Assembly (NCBI RefSeq): GCF_000002995.4 | Contig: NW_025062479.1 | Location: forward strand, 3,369,721-3,433,720 | Direction: 5' to 3' | Source of the DNA: Brugia malayi | Taxonomy: Eukaryota > Nematoda > Chromadorea > Rhabditida > Onchocercidae | DNA: 64,000 nt | Part shown: positions 42,001 through 50,983 of the stretch, piece after piece | Layout of the letters: each line of letters starts with the position of its first letter | How positions within the stretch are numbered: position 1 is the stretch's first letter | Made by a program: the position numbers and the translations under genes | Notes under the pieces: generated by a model | The model's input: only the letters and a program-made list of their open reading frames with translations | Database searches by the model: none | Told to the model about the DNA's origin: nothing

Positions 42001-45000
42001 ATAAAAAAGAAATTTTGTGAGGTGTGATTATCGCTCAAGTTGTTTTTGGAATTGTTGGATGTTTTTTGTACTTTTATCAGTAGCATAAAATAATATAATT
42101 TATTAATTGTTTGAATCGGTTAAGTAAGTTGTTTTCCTGACTATCATGCTAAAATTCATCATTATTGTATAGTTGCTTATTCGTTTGTTGATAAAACGAA
42201 ACAACTGTAGCGATTGTATTTATTCTATGCGGCTATTGAAATTCATATTTTTGAAAAGAACTTGCAAAACTTTTGCAATATAGCTTTTTAATTTCAGTAC
42301 GGTGGAATTAATTCCATGGTTGCATTGTCTCGGAAAATGAGAAATGTAAGGCAGTAATTAGGTTCTTTGGAAATTATTTTTAAAATCAAAACACTGTCAT
42401 GCTTATTTCCTTTTTTTTTTTCTTTTTTCTTTTAACATAAGGAATATTCTTCAGAGAAAGTATGTTTCAATTGACAAAGTATGAACAAAATAGTGAAGCA
42501 CGAATTTATTTTTGAGTAGGATTATAAGTCAGAATCAGAAAGCGCTATTTAACTCGAGAAATGAAGTCAGACTGGATGTTTAGCCAATTTATAGCATGCA
42601 TTTCTCATTTTCAAGAAATGTTATTTTGTTGATATTCATGCGTGCTTTCAAATTTGACTGCTCAGCTGACATATTCATTCAGGCGATTGCAATCACGTCT
42701 CTAGCCTTGGACGCCACGACAGAAAGATACGAAGAAATAGAGTAGGTTTCTATTGCACTCTGGTAGGATTTGGAAATTTGGAAAACTTAAAATTTTCTGA
42801 TGATATTCTATTTGATTTGTAGGTCTTTGAACACAGCATATTACTCAGTTTTTCTAGTTTGACCTGCTACGCTTAAGTTATAACAACCCTTTTGGATAGT
42901 AAGTTATTTTAATAAAGTATCAAAAGTTTACCGCAAGTGACGTAAAATCAAAAACTCAGATCTCTTTTTCTCTTGATTAAATTAATGCAGAAAAATATAA
43001 AAGTCCTGCAGTGGATTTATAGAATCTAACAACACTATCAAATGCTCGAAGATCAAAAGTTTACATCATCACTTTTCATGAATCCACAGAACATTTCAAA
43101 TTAATGATGTATTGATGAGAAAGATTGTTACATAGATATTTGACATGAAATATGCATCTATTTTTTAAAATAATATGCTATTAATTACAATTTCTTTATG
43201 ATTTCATCAAATTATTATACTTACTTAGAATATTGGCAGGTAAAAGAGCTAATTGGAAGTCAGTCGAAACAATCATCCGATGATAGCGATGCAACAGCTG
43301 CTGCTATAATACAACGCGACCGGATTTATTCAACTAGCATTAAAAAGATTCTCTTAACACGCAAATACCACGACACCAATGTTTATAATGGTTTTATTTT
43401 TGAAACAATATTTAGAAAAAAAGTATTTTTGGGAGAGTTTACATCAATATAAAATATAGGGTAATGTTATGAGAGACTCTTTGATGGCATCACTTGCAAC
43501 TATAAAACATTAATATTAGCTCTTTACGAAGATAAAGCTGAGTTTCAAAAATTTGGTGACTGCAAATTACTGGTAAAATATGAATAAATGAAAGTTTGAA
43601 TTTTATAGTTTGAAATTTACTGCTACTAGAAGTTCAGTGAGTACGTTCCAGATATTGGTATTCGAGTAATAGGTGGTAAAAAACTTCCAAATGGTGAACT
43701 TGCAGCTTTCGTATCGACAGTAAATCGTGGAAAAGCTCGGGAAACATTAGGCGAGATCAAAGAAGGTCCAAATTCATTAATTATCAGTTTTCATATGTAA
43801 ACCATGTTAACAACGAAAATTGGTAGTAATACTTCGAAATAGAAGGTAGCGTGGCATCTTAAGAGCATTGTCTTTGTAAGCATCAATATCTTAATTAACA
43901 TGGTAATAAAATAATAAAATTAAATCACAGATATTGTAAATCTCGGTATAAATCAGCGAGAGACGTCATATTATCGTTAGATTATTAAGATTGCTTATAT
44001 CATTCATTTTAAATGAAATGAGTACTGTCAAAAAAGGAATGAAATTGAATTTTTCAGTCCTTTTTTAAGATAGAATAAAAATAATAAACTTTGGATTATG
44101 TGTGGTTTTAAAATGAAGGAGGAAAAAGAAGAATAAATTCATGAGCTTCATTTCATAGCATTACGCATTATTTTGTTGAAGATTTGATAGAAATGTGTTG
44201 TCATGATCCTGTTTAGGAGATCGTGTTCTCGAGTGGAATGGTGTATTATTAACTGGAAAAACATTTGAAGAAGTGGAGCAAGTGATAGCTGCCAGTCGGG
44301 GTGAAATTGAAGTGGTTGTTGCTAGGTTGTTAACATTTTGTGCATTACTTTATTAGCAGCATTATTCAGCAAGTGATAATTTCATTAGAAATCAGCTCTA
44401 TTCTGATATTCTATAATTACTTCACAGAACGCTTTTCGGTTTGCTAGCAATTAACTTAGCTATATACCGCTCTGAAAGAAATGGATTGCTGTATGGTAAG
44501 CATTTGTAGGTTCTACGACTCTTTAAGAGTTCGAAGCGTTAAAAAGTTTCAGTTGATTTCGTGCTAAAACAATATTTGTTAGAATGTTTATTGCTTATCT
44601 GCAACAGTTTATTTTGGAAGATCTCTCAGATACAATTCTTTTTTTTTTTGGATAACAGCGTTTTAATTTTCAAGCAATTCGATAAGCAGTATGCCAGTGA
44701 CGTCAGGCAATCCCCAAAAAAGCAAAGGTGTTGAAAATCAAAAAAGGCGGGAACGTAAACATGGTATGGATTTTTGTTAAAAAATACTATTCCATTTTAT
44801 TCTACTTATATATGATATTAAAGAAAAATATATTTGAAAGAATTCATTACAGATGAAATACGCAATCATTCACAGAAATCAGAAGCTCCTCCAATACCTG
44901 CACATCGTTGCGCAGATGGACAAACTTCTTTCCCTTCAGATTCTCATGCTGTTTTGAAACCATCATTGAACAATAAAACGATCCCCTTACAATCACGTAA

Positions 45001-46362
45001 CCATATTACCTACATGCAGCAGGTAGCTTAACTGCATAATTACCTCTTCGTCTTTTAACATTATTTTCAACTGATTTTTATCGGAAGCAATAGTGAGAGA
45101 GCAAATTATGGGTAATATTTTGAATTCAAATAATATTTTTTGATAAATGAAGATTTAGAATAAATGGTTATTCCAAGGTATATATTAGCGTATTGGTGCA
45201 GACTGTTTTTCCTTTTTCCTTCTAATTAGCAGTAGAGGAGTGGAAGACTGGAAAACCAAAACCTGTATTTAATGTAGAAGATTGAGTCTGAAAAAATTGA
45301 GTTTCTCTTATGATGAAGCAACACTCGTTATTCACAAACGATAAGTGTGAGTCTCTTGGTAATTCATTCATATTAATTTAATCAGTTTATTTATATGAAT
45401 GAAGTACCGAGAGATTCGTACGTATTGTTTGTCAGTCTTATACTGAAAAGTATTTATTTTAGATATGTTTTTTTGAAAACTTTTTCCTTTCCTTGTATCC
45501 TGTTTTTAGCCTGATACGTTGGGTTATTTAAATGTGGCCTTAGCATACAACAGATCAACATCAACACTTATAGTAACAGTGCTTTCGGCTAAAAGGCTCA
45601 CATGTCGTCAATATTGTAATGTGACATTTTATCCAAATCCTTTTGTGAAGGTCTACTTGTTACCTGGAAGAAGGTAAATACTATTGCAATAACCTGCAGA
45701 GTGAAATTGATGCACTTCATGTTACTTCTCAACCTAGCTATTTTTTTCTTTTAGTATATTCAAAAATTCACAGCGAAATGCAATGAGTTATAAATATCTT
45801 AATATTTAATTTCAGGGTATCTAGCAAGCGTCGAACTAAATTCGTACCAAATACCTCAGACCCAATATGGAATCAAACACTGGAATATTCAGTACCATTT
45901 CATGAATTATACAGTCATTATCTAGAATTTACAGTGTGGGATTACGACAGAGTCAATGATAACAACAGTTTAGGAAAACTTGTCATTAGTCTTTCAGGTA
46001 ATTTTAGTTCAGTGCTATAAGGACTCTTCACACATTACACACATTAGTTTGTGCTAGATGGCATCCTTTTTAGACTCTTCTTTTCTATCTGTTTTCTGGC
46101 TTTGCCCTTGTTGAAATTTACAGATAGAGAAAAACAAAGAAGTATGTAATAGCAAGCACTTTTAAATGGTTTATTGAAATTGTTGTGTTTTACAGATCCC
46201 TATGTTTTGGATGGTACATCACGTTGGTATCCACTTCATGCAACAGACAATGATTTATCTGTACTAGGCATACTTAGTCCCGAATTTCAAACAACAATTG
46301 GTACCACAAATGGATATGCTGTGTCTCGTTATAATCCAAGTATGACAGTTGCGCATTTATGA
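3067..46362 (+). CDS. cla-1: Clarinet (CLA-1)-like giant presynaptic active-zone protein, PDZ and C2 domains
   Basis: I assembled 40 exons whose phases all match, totalling 25,704 nt (8,567 residues): 3067-3069, 3679-3734, 5819-5933, 6211-6376, 6482-6571, 6712-6834, 7014-7457, 7611-21633, 21810-22134, 22434-22495, 22665-25726, 26604-26942, 27142-27317, 27736-27962, 28051-28319, 28492-28623, 28792-29198, 29438-29630, 29772-29872, 29972-30051, 30133-30247, 30312-30413, 30537-30650, 30740-30883, 31066-31213, 31377-31502, 31614-31831, 32403-32556, 32778-33015, 33216-33345, 36630-39234, 42683-42741, 43240-43380, 43630-43765, 44217-44325, 44675-44763, 44853-45022, 45510-45673, 45816-45997, 46196-46362. 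The C-terminal RIM/Piccolo-type PDZ and single C2, the huge acidic repetitive N-terminal part and the total length match C. elegans CLA-1L (about 9,000 residues, as I recall), which organises vesicle clustering at active zones. No FYVE-type zinc finger and no second C2 were found, which argues against RIM itself. The start is the weakest point: exon 1 contributes only the ATG at 3067, and an upstream exon is possible. Shorter isoforms from internal promoters are expected. Confidence 0.85.
7611..21633 (+). other. cla-1: 14-kb single exon of the cla-1 candidate (residues about 333-5006)
   Basis: A TTTGCAG acceptor ends at 7610 and the frame stays open for 14,023 bp. The exon is entered in a split codon (G|AA), so no start codon is needed; the first apparent initiation codon inside it, a GTG at 7646, is not a real start. 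Content in order: a hydrophobic helical segment (LWIHILALVLADVMLKK), about 1,150 residues of unique Ser/Glu/Asn-rich disordered sequence, the tandem array (11120-19606), about 600 further unique residues, and a final helical segment around AERITEQVAELAAVELGNHF. The frame seems to end at TAG 21632-21634, but the GT at 21634-21635 is a splice donor (TA|GTAAGC) that joins to 21810 and makes a Tyr codon. Confidence 0.85.
11120..19606 (+). repeat. Coding tandem repeat, 573 bp x 14.8 copies (191 residues each)
   Basis: Copies start at 11120 + 573n for n = 0-14; the fifteenth stops at 19606, about 154 residues in. The period is a multiple of three and no intron interrupts it. Each unit has a helical motif (KLTQDELEHIAHVSYMAEEE), an acidic run (DWVEEEEEGTKSGYEEYSVE), a Ser/Thr-rich linker, NPIQNILPFDATDNITL, and an acidic patch ISFDDDDSIPAHLLTL. 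Only two nucleotides vary among copies, at the positions equivalent to 11304 (Ser/Asn) and 11365 (Gln/His); the first copy also differs at its left boundary. Three other reading frames are equally invariant over most of the unit, which excludes hidden synonymous changes there. The unit is strongly acidic and probably disordered outside the helix. Copy number in an assembly of such a repeat may not be exact. Confidence 0.97.
22665..25726 (+). other. cla-1: cla-1 exon with diverged Rab-binding-helix-like motifs (residues about 5137-6156)
   Basis: This 3,062-bp exon begins at a TTTTCAG acceptor and carries at least six diverged copies of the motif seen in the tandem array: HIEGVIEKAEK (about 22720), AELEHIRKAEEAA (about 23090), LSDEELEQIRLVNEQAK (about 23685), LTEEELMQIQAVERRAK (about 24175), LTEEELEHIKEVERNAI (about 24340) and LTKEEIEHIKMVD (about 25195). 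Spacing is irregular (roughly 170-850 bp), unlike the array. The rest is acidic and low in complexity. The frame continues past a donor at 25727 to a stop at 25788, but the split-codon phase fits the next exon at 26604. Confidence 0.8.
27142..27317 (+). other. cla-1: cla-1 exon encoding a long amphipathic helix (residues about 6270-6328)
   Basis: The exon encodes SMFGSLSRLAGDAFKGAKQA followed by TEQLAQVAQYAAS. When read as a helix it shows alternating small/hydrophobic and polar faces with two or three lysines, a composition like the membrane-curvature-sensing helices of synuclein or complexin. It stands out because the surrounding 6,000 residues are acidic and disordered. The membrane role is inference. 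The preceding exon (26604-26942) ends in a short Gln run. Confidence 0.6.
27736..28623 (+). other. cla-1: Three exons with the most RIM-like Rab-binding helix motifs
   Basis: Exons 27736-27962, 28051-28319 and 28492-28623 each carry one motif: DLSEEERQKIMAVMASAE, CLSPTERNQIISVMKAAE and LLPAERDQILAVMKAAQE. They match the first helix of the RIM/rabphilin/Slp Rab-binding domain (L-[ST]-x-E-E-R-x-x-I-x-x-V-[ML]) more closely than the array copies. One motif per exon suggests exon duplication. No zinc finger follows, so this would be the helix without the FYVE-like module. Confidence 0.65.
31950..32135 (+). repeat. Intronic tandem repeat, about 60 bp x 3
   Basis: Inside the intron 31832-32402, three imperfect copies occur of a unit that starts in an A-run, continues with TTTCTGGTTT and TTATTGCTTCTTAAAA and ends with GTGATTATGAATTGA. 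The A-runs differ in length, so the period varies from about 57 to 65 bp. It is non-coding and probably arose by slippage. Confidence 0.85.
33346..36629 (+). other. Large intron, candidate internal promoter region
   Basis: This 3.3-kb gap between coding exons ending at 33345 and beginning at 36630 has no supportable exon. It holds a 39-bp direct repeat (34055-34093 and 34345-34383, one mismatch), a GT-rich microsatellite near 34870-34893 and a short TA run near 35457-35465. Nematode cla-1 produces shorter C-terminal isoforms, and the size and position of this intron would suit a promoter for a medium form; nothing in the sequence proves it. Confidence 0.4.
34055..34383. repeat. 39-bp direct repeat pair in an intron
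   Basis: The stretch beginning ATTTATCCCTTAGTTCACA occurs at 34055-34093 and again at 34345-34383 with a single G/A difference. The intervening 251 bp is not repeated. This looks like a small segmental duplication or the remnant of a mobile element. Confidence 0.8.
36630..39234 (+). other. cla-1: cla-1 Tyr/Pro/Ser-rich exon with coiled-coil segments (residues about 7295-8162)
   Basis: The exon starts at a TTTACAG acceptor in phase 0 and encodes DDVQCSTSLEMGRRKLPSIP; the first in-frame ATG is 36660. Two charged helical stretches are visible: LLKKELKEVLERRRESLEAC (about 37045-37110) and YDRQLREHGRRLKNRF (about 37715-37770). The second half is rich in Tyr, Asn, Pro and Ser, with two copies of the short motif YGSLPR and related QSLP segments (37930-38380). 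The frame runs to TAG at 39264-39266, but a donor at 39235 (CACG|GTAATG) matches the phase of the PDZ-side exon at 42683. Without splicing, the protein would end here as a truncated form. Confidence 0.75.
39235..42682 (+). other. Large intron before the PDZ-encoding exons
   Basis: The 3.4-kb stretch is AT-rich, with no long open frame and no recognisable RNA gene. A stop codon lies 30 bp inside (39264), so retention would give a shortened protein. It is a candidate site for the promoter of a short PDZ-C2 isoform, as described for C. elegans cla-1; this is inference. Confidence 0.4.
42683..44325 (+). other. cla-1: RIM/Piccolo-type PDZ domain of the cla-1 candidate (residues about 8183-8312)
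   Basis: Exons 42683-42741, 43240-43380, 43630-43765 and 44217-44325 encode a basic lead-in (RHDRKIRRNRVKELIG) and a PDZ domain. Recognisable blocks are DIGIRVIGGKKLPNGELAAF, VNRGKARETLGEIKEGD, RVLEWNGVLLTGKTFEEVEQ and VIAASRGEIEVVV. The G-D-x-V-L-E-W-N-G signature is characteristic of the RIM, Piccolo and Fife PDZ domains, which bind active-zone partners such as ELKS C-termini. The carboxylate-binding loop is the RIM-like IRVIGG rather than GLGF. Confidence 0.9.
45510..46362 (+). other. cla-1: RIM/Piccolo-type C2 domain and C-terminus (residues about 8398-8567)
   Basis: Exons 45510-45673, 45816-45997 and 46196-46362 encode a type I C2 domain: LIVTVLSAKRLT, NPFVKVYLLPGRR, SKRRTKFVPNTSDPIWNQTL, LEFTVWDYDRVNDNNSLGKL and SRWYPLHA. 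The order and the LLPGR/KRRTK/NPxWNQT/WDYD blocks are those of RIM and Piccolo C2A. In loop 1 the usual Ser-Asp-Pro is Tyr-Pro-Asn-Pro and no Asp is present, while loop 3 keeps WDYD, so calcium binding is probably lost, as in RIM. The protein ends 49 residues after WYPLHA with AHL and a TGA at 46360; there is no second C2. Confidence 0.9.
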
Positions 46363-48405
46363 TTTACGATTTATGAAATTCAAATATGCATCAGAATTGA
46401 AATATCAAATCGTATTCCTCCAAAAATAGTAAAGGTGAAGATAACAAAATATAACTTTGCATGGATTGCTACATTACGTCACATGCAACATTTCGCTGTA
46501 GTTCGAATCTAGAGTGAGAAAATGGTAAATCTTGATTAATTGAAAGAAATCTTTATTTCAGTTATCCTCTAATTTGTAAATCCGGAAATTTTCAGCATCT
46601 TTGGATATTAATTGCCCGACTGTTTAATGATTCCCATGTAACTACGCTCAATTTGGTGAAATTCGCATTTTTGAAAGAATTGAATAGTCTTCAAAAGCTT
46701 CTCAGGATTGTGAATAACTTCAGAATTTCTATTGTCTGAAAGTCATCAAAATAATACTTATCATAAACAGTTGCCGTTTCTTTGTATACTTATGCTTCTG
46801 GTGAATTTCCAAACCATCTCTGAATTTATCCTAGATTTTTCTTGGTTTCAAATTTTTGAAATCTTAGAATAAAATTCAGCTTTTTTGTTGTTGATTTTAG
46901 AATTTCAGTGTTTTTCCAATATTTGTTGCAAATAGTATTGCAATAAAAATATAGAGGAAGAAAGGAAGGAAGTTTGTTAATTTGTGATAATCATCATTCC
47001 GCTAGTAAGAAAAATTTGATATATTTGAGTGATCTCATTGCTTTATGCGTCATTATACGTAAAACCAGTTTGTATTCACTTAACACATTGCCATTCTGTT
47101 TATCAATTAGTTGCATGAAGCTCAATGGCATTTCTTACTATCCAATTGTTTCGTTTCTGTCTCATGTCGTAAAAAGCTTATTAATATTATTTTGCACAAA
47201 GTAATCTATAAAATAGTTTACCGTCTGATTCAATGATGGAAGGACATTGTTCTTATAGCGATGCCTCAGATGAAAGCTGAAGTGTCTCTTAGATTATCCT
47301 GTGGTTGAGGTTGCAATTCTTAACAGAAAAGATGAAATCGATGGAAATATTTACAATAGAAGTAAAATGTATGTAAAATGTCTGGTAGGATTTTCTTTTA
47401 TGGATTTTTATTTCTTCCTGCTGTTATCAACTCTCTCTAGCTATCTTATAGGGTATGTATTATTCATTCACTTATGTTAATGATAAAACTGTCCAAACGC
47501 AAGAATTGTTCAAGGAAAAACAATCAGTAATCAGTTGATTTCTTGATTGTATGATTGCAGTAAATTATTAAAAATATATGTGGATAAACACTATCTATAC
47601 TATTTACATAGGAATTTGTTAGAAAAGTTCATGAGGAAAAATATATATGTTCGTGCCAATTCTTCGGGCTATTTCATTTTCTTCTCATTTATTTACTTTC
47701 ATTAAGTAATGGTGCACTTTATAAGCACATCTATACAAACAAAAATGACACAGTAATGCAGGAGAACTTCGACAATTGAAAACTGAAGCGATCCTTCATT
47801 TTATCACTATGGCCAGGAACTTCGCAGAACTATCACGTTCAAGTCAGATAGTAACCTGAAGTCTGTATTTGTCCTATCGCAGATTGAGGCACAACTGATC
47901 CAAGGAAAAAAACAAATACACGCACTGTTGTTTTCGATTGTCCACTGTAAGAATGCTTCCTATCATTTCATATCTTGCTCCTCTTTTTCACAACTGCTCT
48001 CGCTTGCTCACTTGTATTAGCGCCAGCGCCAAACTAAATTTCCCTCATTTCTTTCATTTCCCGCTTTCTCTCATGCTTGCTTTCATCCTAATATACTCAT
48101 CTTCTTAATGTTAGTTTAATCCATCTCATTTTAATAAATTGATCACTTCGATTGATTTGTAAATGATTATTTCATGCAATAATTTCCGCTAAGTGGCTGT
48201 TTCTATCTCATCCTCGGAATTCATTGATCGGGCATATAGTTTAGTTCTCGAGATTCCTCACTGTCATCATTTCGTTTTTATAGAACATTATTGATTGAAT
48301 ATGGAGATCAAAGAACAACTGTGCCTGATAAGTATAGGTCCTAACAAACACATTTGAGACGATTAAATGTTGGAATTTTCATAGCCTTTTTATGTTGCAG
48401 AAGGA
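46363..48405. other. Intergenic region and likely 3' UTR of cla-1
   Basis: No supportable gene occurs here. An AATAAA lies near 46942 on the plus strand, about 580 bp after the cla-1 stop, and could serve as its polyadenylation signal. Small open frames such as 46974-47204 show no domain. The last part presumably contains the promoter of the methyltransferase gene. Confidence 0.45.
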
Positions 48406-50697
48406 ATGGATGCACATTTCACGTGCGAGAAAATTCAGATTTTGGATGGCGGCTTTGGCACTGAGTTAGAAGCAGTTGGTTACAATATTGAAGTGAATCA
48501 TTATGAACAACGAAATAAATAAATGCATTTACTTTCATCTATTTATTTGTTTATTTATAATATATTTCCCAAGAACAACGCACAAAATCGGAACAGAATT
48601 TCTATTCCTTCTTTTTTAAATTTTGTCGAATTTATAAGCTTATGAACAAACTTGTGAATTTCATCTTAACTTTTATTATTAACGATCCGGGATTTCTGGT
48701 TGTTCAGGATGATTCAATTAAGTTATGAACACTACTTACTCTTTCTGCAAGATTATTATACGGCTATAAATAAAATTCAAAAAAACAATACAGAAATGTT
48801 ACAGAATAACTCACTTTGGAGCTGTGCAGCATTATTCGACAATCCTGATCTTATACTTCAAGTACATAAACGGTATGTATTTCACAAGTCAAACCTGTTA
48901 CTAGCCTACCATAACATGATTTTTTATGTTAATAAATATTAGTTGTTCGGGTACGTAAAGCTTCTTGACGGTAAAGATAGTTGGTTCAGTAGGACGATAC
49001 AGTGTAATTTTTAATGATGATTCCGAATATAATGGATATTGATGAAATTGAACAGCGGGTATGAGTCATCATTTAAATTTAGTAAAAAAAACTGTTTAGA
49101 CTTCTACAATGTTAGCTGTTTTTTTTTTTTTTTTTTTTTTTTTCAATATATTTATCAAATACATCATTATATTACAATGAATTTCTAGCTTCATTGAAGC
49201 TGGCAGTGATATCATTCTTACAAACTCTTATCAAGCTTGTATAAATACAATGATGAGTTCACATGGTATGACGAAGAATGCTGCTGAATCGTCCTTGAAA
49301 GTAACTCACATGTTTTCATCTACAGGACTTCTGAAATTCATTAAAAACTTTGCATATAAATTAAATTTGAGATAGGCTTATGTTTCAGGCTCTTAAAGAA
49401 GTCATATTTCATCTCATTAATTTAAATCGTCATATAATTAATTAAGAGTGAAATATTGTAGAAATTGGTTTCGCTAGCAGAACAGGCAATTAATGAATGT
49501 TCAGTGCGAGAAAAAGTAAAGATAGTTGGTTCAGTAGGACCATACGGTGTAATTTTTAATGATGGCTCCGAATACAATGGATATTATGTTGATGAAATTG
49601 AACAACAGGCATGAGTCATCATTTAAATTTAATAAAAACTTGAAAATAAGTTATAGGAAAGTATGAACATATGTGTAAAAGTAATTAGTTTATGCATTAT
49701 TGAAGATTACACCAACCGATGTTGAATGTTGAAGGTTTTGGTTGATTATCATATGCAACAAACTATACCATTGCTTCAAGCAGGTCTCAAAGTCATAGCC
49801 TACGAAACAGTTCCATCATACAAAGAGGCTTTGGCTATACTGAAAGCAGCGGATGCTATTGGTTATTCGTATAATTTCTGGATTTCATTCTCTTGTAAAG
49901 TGAATTTTGGATTTAATGATGCATTGAAATTAAGCTGTGTACTTTAATTTTTGCTAACTGAGTACCTAAATTAATTTTAAGCTGTCAAATATTTTAATTC
50001 TTGCTAATCTTTCCAGAATGATAAGCAAACCAATCACAATGAAGATTTTTGCAAAAGTGTAGAGAAAATTGCACATCATCCCAGTATTCTTGGAATAGGT
50101 ATGTTCCTTTTAAATCCTTTCTTGCAAATTTTTTATCATATTAAAACCTTCTCTGGGTAAAATTTTGAGGTTCTAAATTTAATTCAGGAATTAACTGCAC
50201 ATCACCAAATTATATAACACCGCTATTGCAATCTGCTAGTACTTCAGTTAATTCGTTGCCATTTATTGTTTATCCGAATAGTGGCGAAGTATACGAACAT
50301 AGCACCAAAAAGTTGCATTTTTTCTTTCTTAGTAATTTTATTTGCATCAGGTTGTCTTTGTAGTATTTTCCTCTTGAGATTTTTTCACTGTTTATAATTG
50401 ATGAGATTAAACGGAAAAAAAAAAAAAAAAAAACAAGGTTACATTTCTTATAAACTGCAGTTAATTAATCAGTAATCTGTTGAGTGGCGTAACCGTTTTA
50501 AACAGCAAATTTGGAACTGCAAATATTCTTTCAGATGGAGAATTGGCAAATGTAGATTTCCCGATATAGAGCAGTTGATAGAGTGGAAAGATTTAGGTGT
50601 GAAAGTGGTAGGTGGTTGCTGCCGAGTTGGAGCGGAAAAAATCAAAGAACTTAGCATCTTAGTCGCAAAATTGAATTCCGGATACAGTATGTTGTAA
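48406..50697 (+). CDS. Homocysteine S-methyltransferase
   Basis: Eight exons with matching phases (48406-48492, 48805-48872, 49189-49300, 49462-49608, 49735-49899, 50017-50098, 50188-50311, 50535-50697) give 315 residues, the usual size for MmuM/YagD-type enzymes. They transfer a methyl group from S-methylmethionine or S-adenosylmethionine to homocysteine, giving methionine, in the cytosol. Family signatures in order: ILDGGFGTELE, LWSCAALFDNPDLILQVH, SDIILTNSYQA, VGSVGPYG, GSEYNGYY, IAYETVPSYKEA, GINC, VYPNSGE and VVGGCCRVG. The Cys of GINC and the Cys pair of GGCC are the three zinc ligands. The intron after 49608 appears to use a GC donor (CAG|GCATGA). The extension downstream of the first exon (EVNHYEQ) is intronic. 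A single-domain enzyme, it is not cobalamin-dependent methionine synthase. Confidence 0.88.
48970..49090 (+). pseudogene. Duplicated pseudo-exon of the methyltransferase gene, inside intron 2
   Basis: This segment is about 90% identical to 49516-49635, which covers the 3' half of exon 4, its donor and the start of the following intron. The intronic copy has lost 5 bp where the real exon reads GGATATTATGTTGATG, breaking the frame, and encodes GRYS in place of the conserved GPYG. Its donor reads GGGTATGAG (a GT site), whereas the working exon has GC at the same place. It lies 546 bp upstream of its parent, within the intron 48873-49188. Confidence 0.85.
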
Positions 50698-50827
50698 TAT
50701 TTCATACAAATCCTTGAAGTCATTGGAATTGTCTAACATCTTTTTTATCATGGCTAGTTAATTTGAAATTAGTATTTCTGATTTTATAAACATTTTGTTT
50801 GCAAAATGCAGTGTGTTTTTAATGAAC

Positions 50828-50833
50828 AATAAA
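50828..50833 (+). terminator. Polyadenylation signal of the methyltransferase gene
   Basis: A canonical AATAAA occurs 131 nt after the stop codon. Cleavage would be expected near 50845-50855, at the point where the convergent receptor gene also ends. Confidence 0.6.
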
Positions 50834-50866
50834 GAAGTTTGATGTAACTGTCGTCAGCACACTAAG

Positions 50867-50872
50867 TTTATT
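50867..50872 (-). terminator. Polyadenylation signal of the receptor gene
   Basis: Read on the minus strand this is AATAAA, 112 nt after the receptor stop codon (50984-50986). Cleavage would fall near 50845-50855, so the two convergent 3' UTRs abut or overlap by a few bases. Confidence 0.6.
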
Positions 50873-50983
50873 GTATCACGGAAAAGTTGCGACATCAAGA
50901 TTACTGTTAGCATTATGCTACAATACCAGTTCTCTTCACGTTCAGTTGCTTTTACTTTGCTTTAGTTGAAATCTTCGAGGTTC

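Noticed and set aside
42298..42360. Possible small exon YGGINSMVALSRKMRN before the PDZ exons
   Set aside because: Its ending phase does not fit the following exon (42683), whereas the Tyr/Pro-rich exon joins that exon directly in phase.
3067..46362. Identity as RIM (unc-10) rather than clarinet
   Set aside because: No N-terminal zinc finger, no second C2 domain, and a length and repeat architecture unlike RIM.
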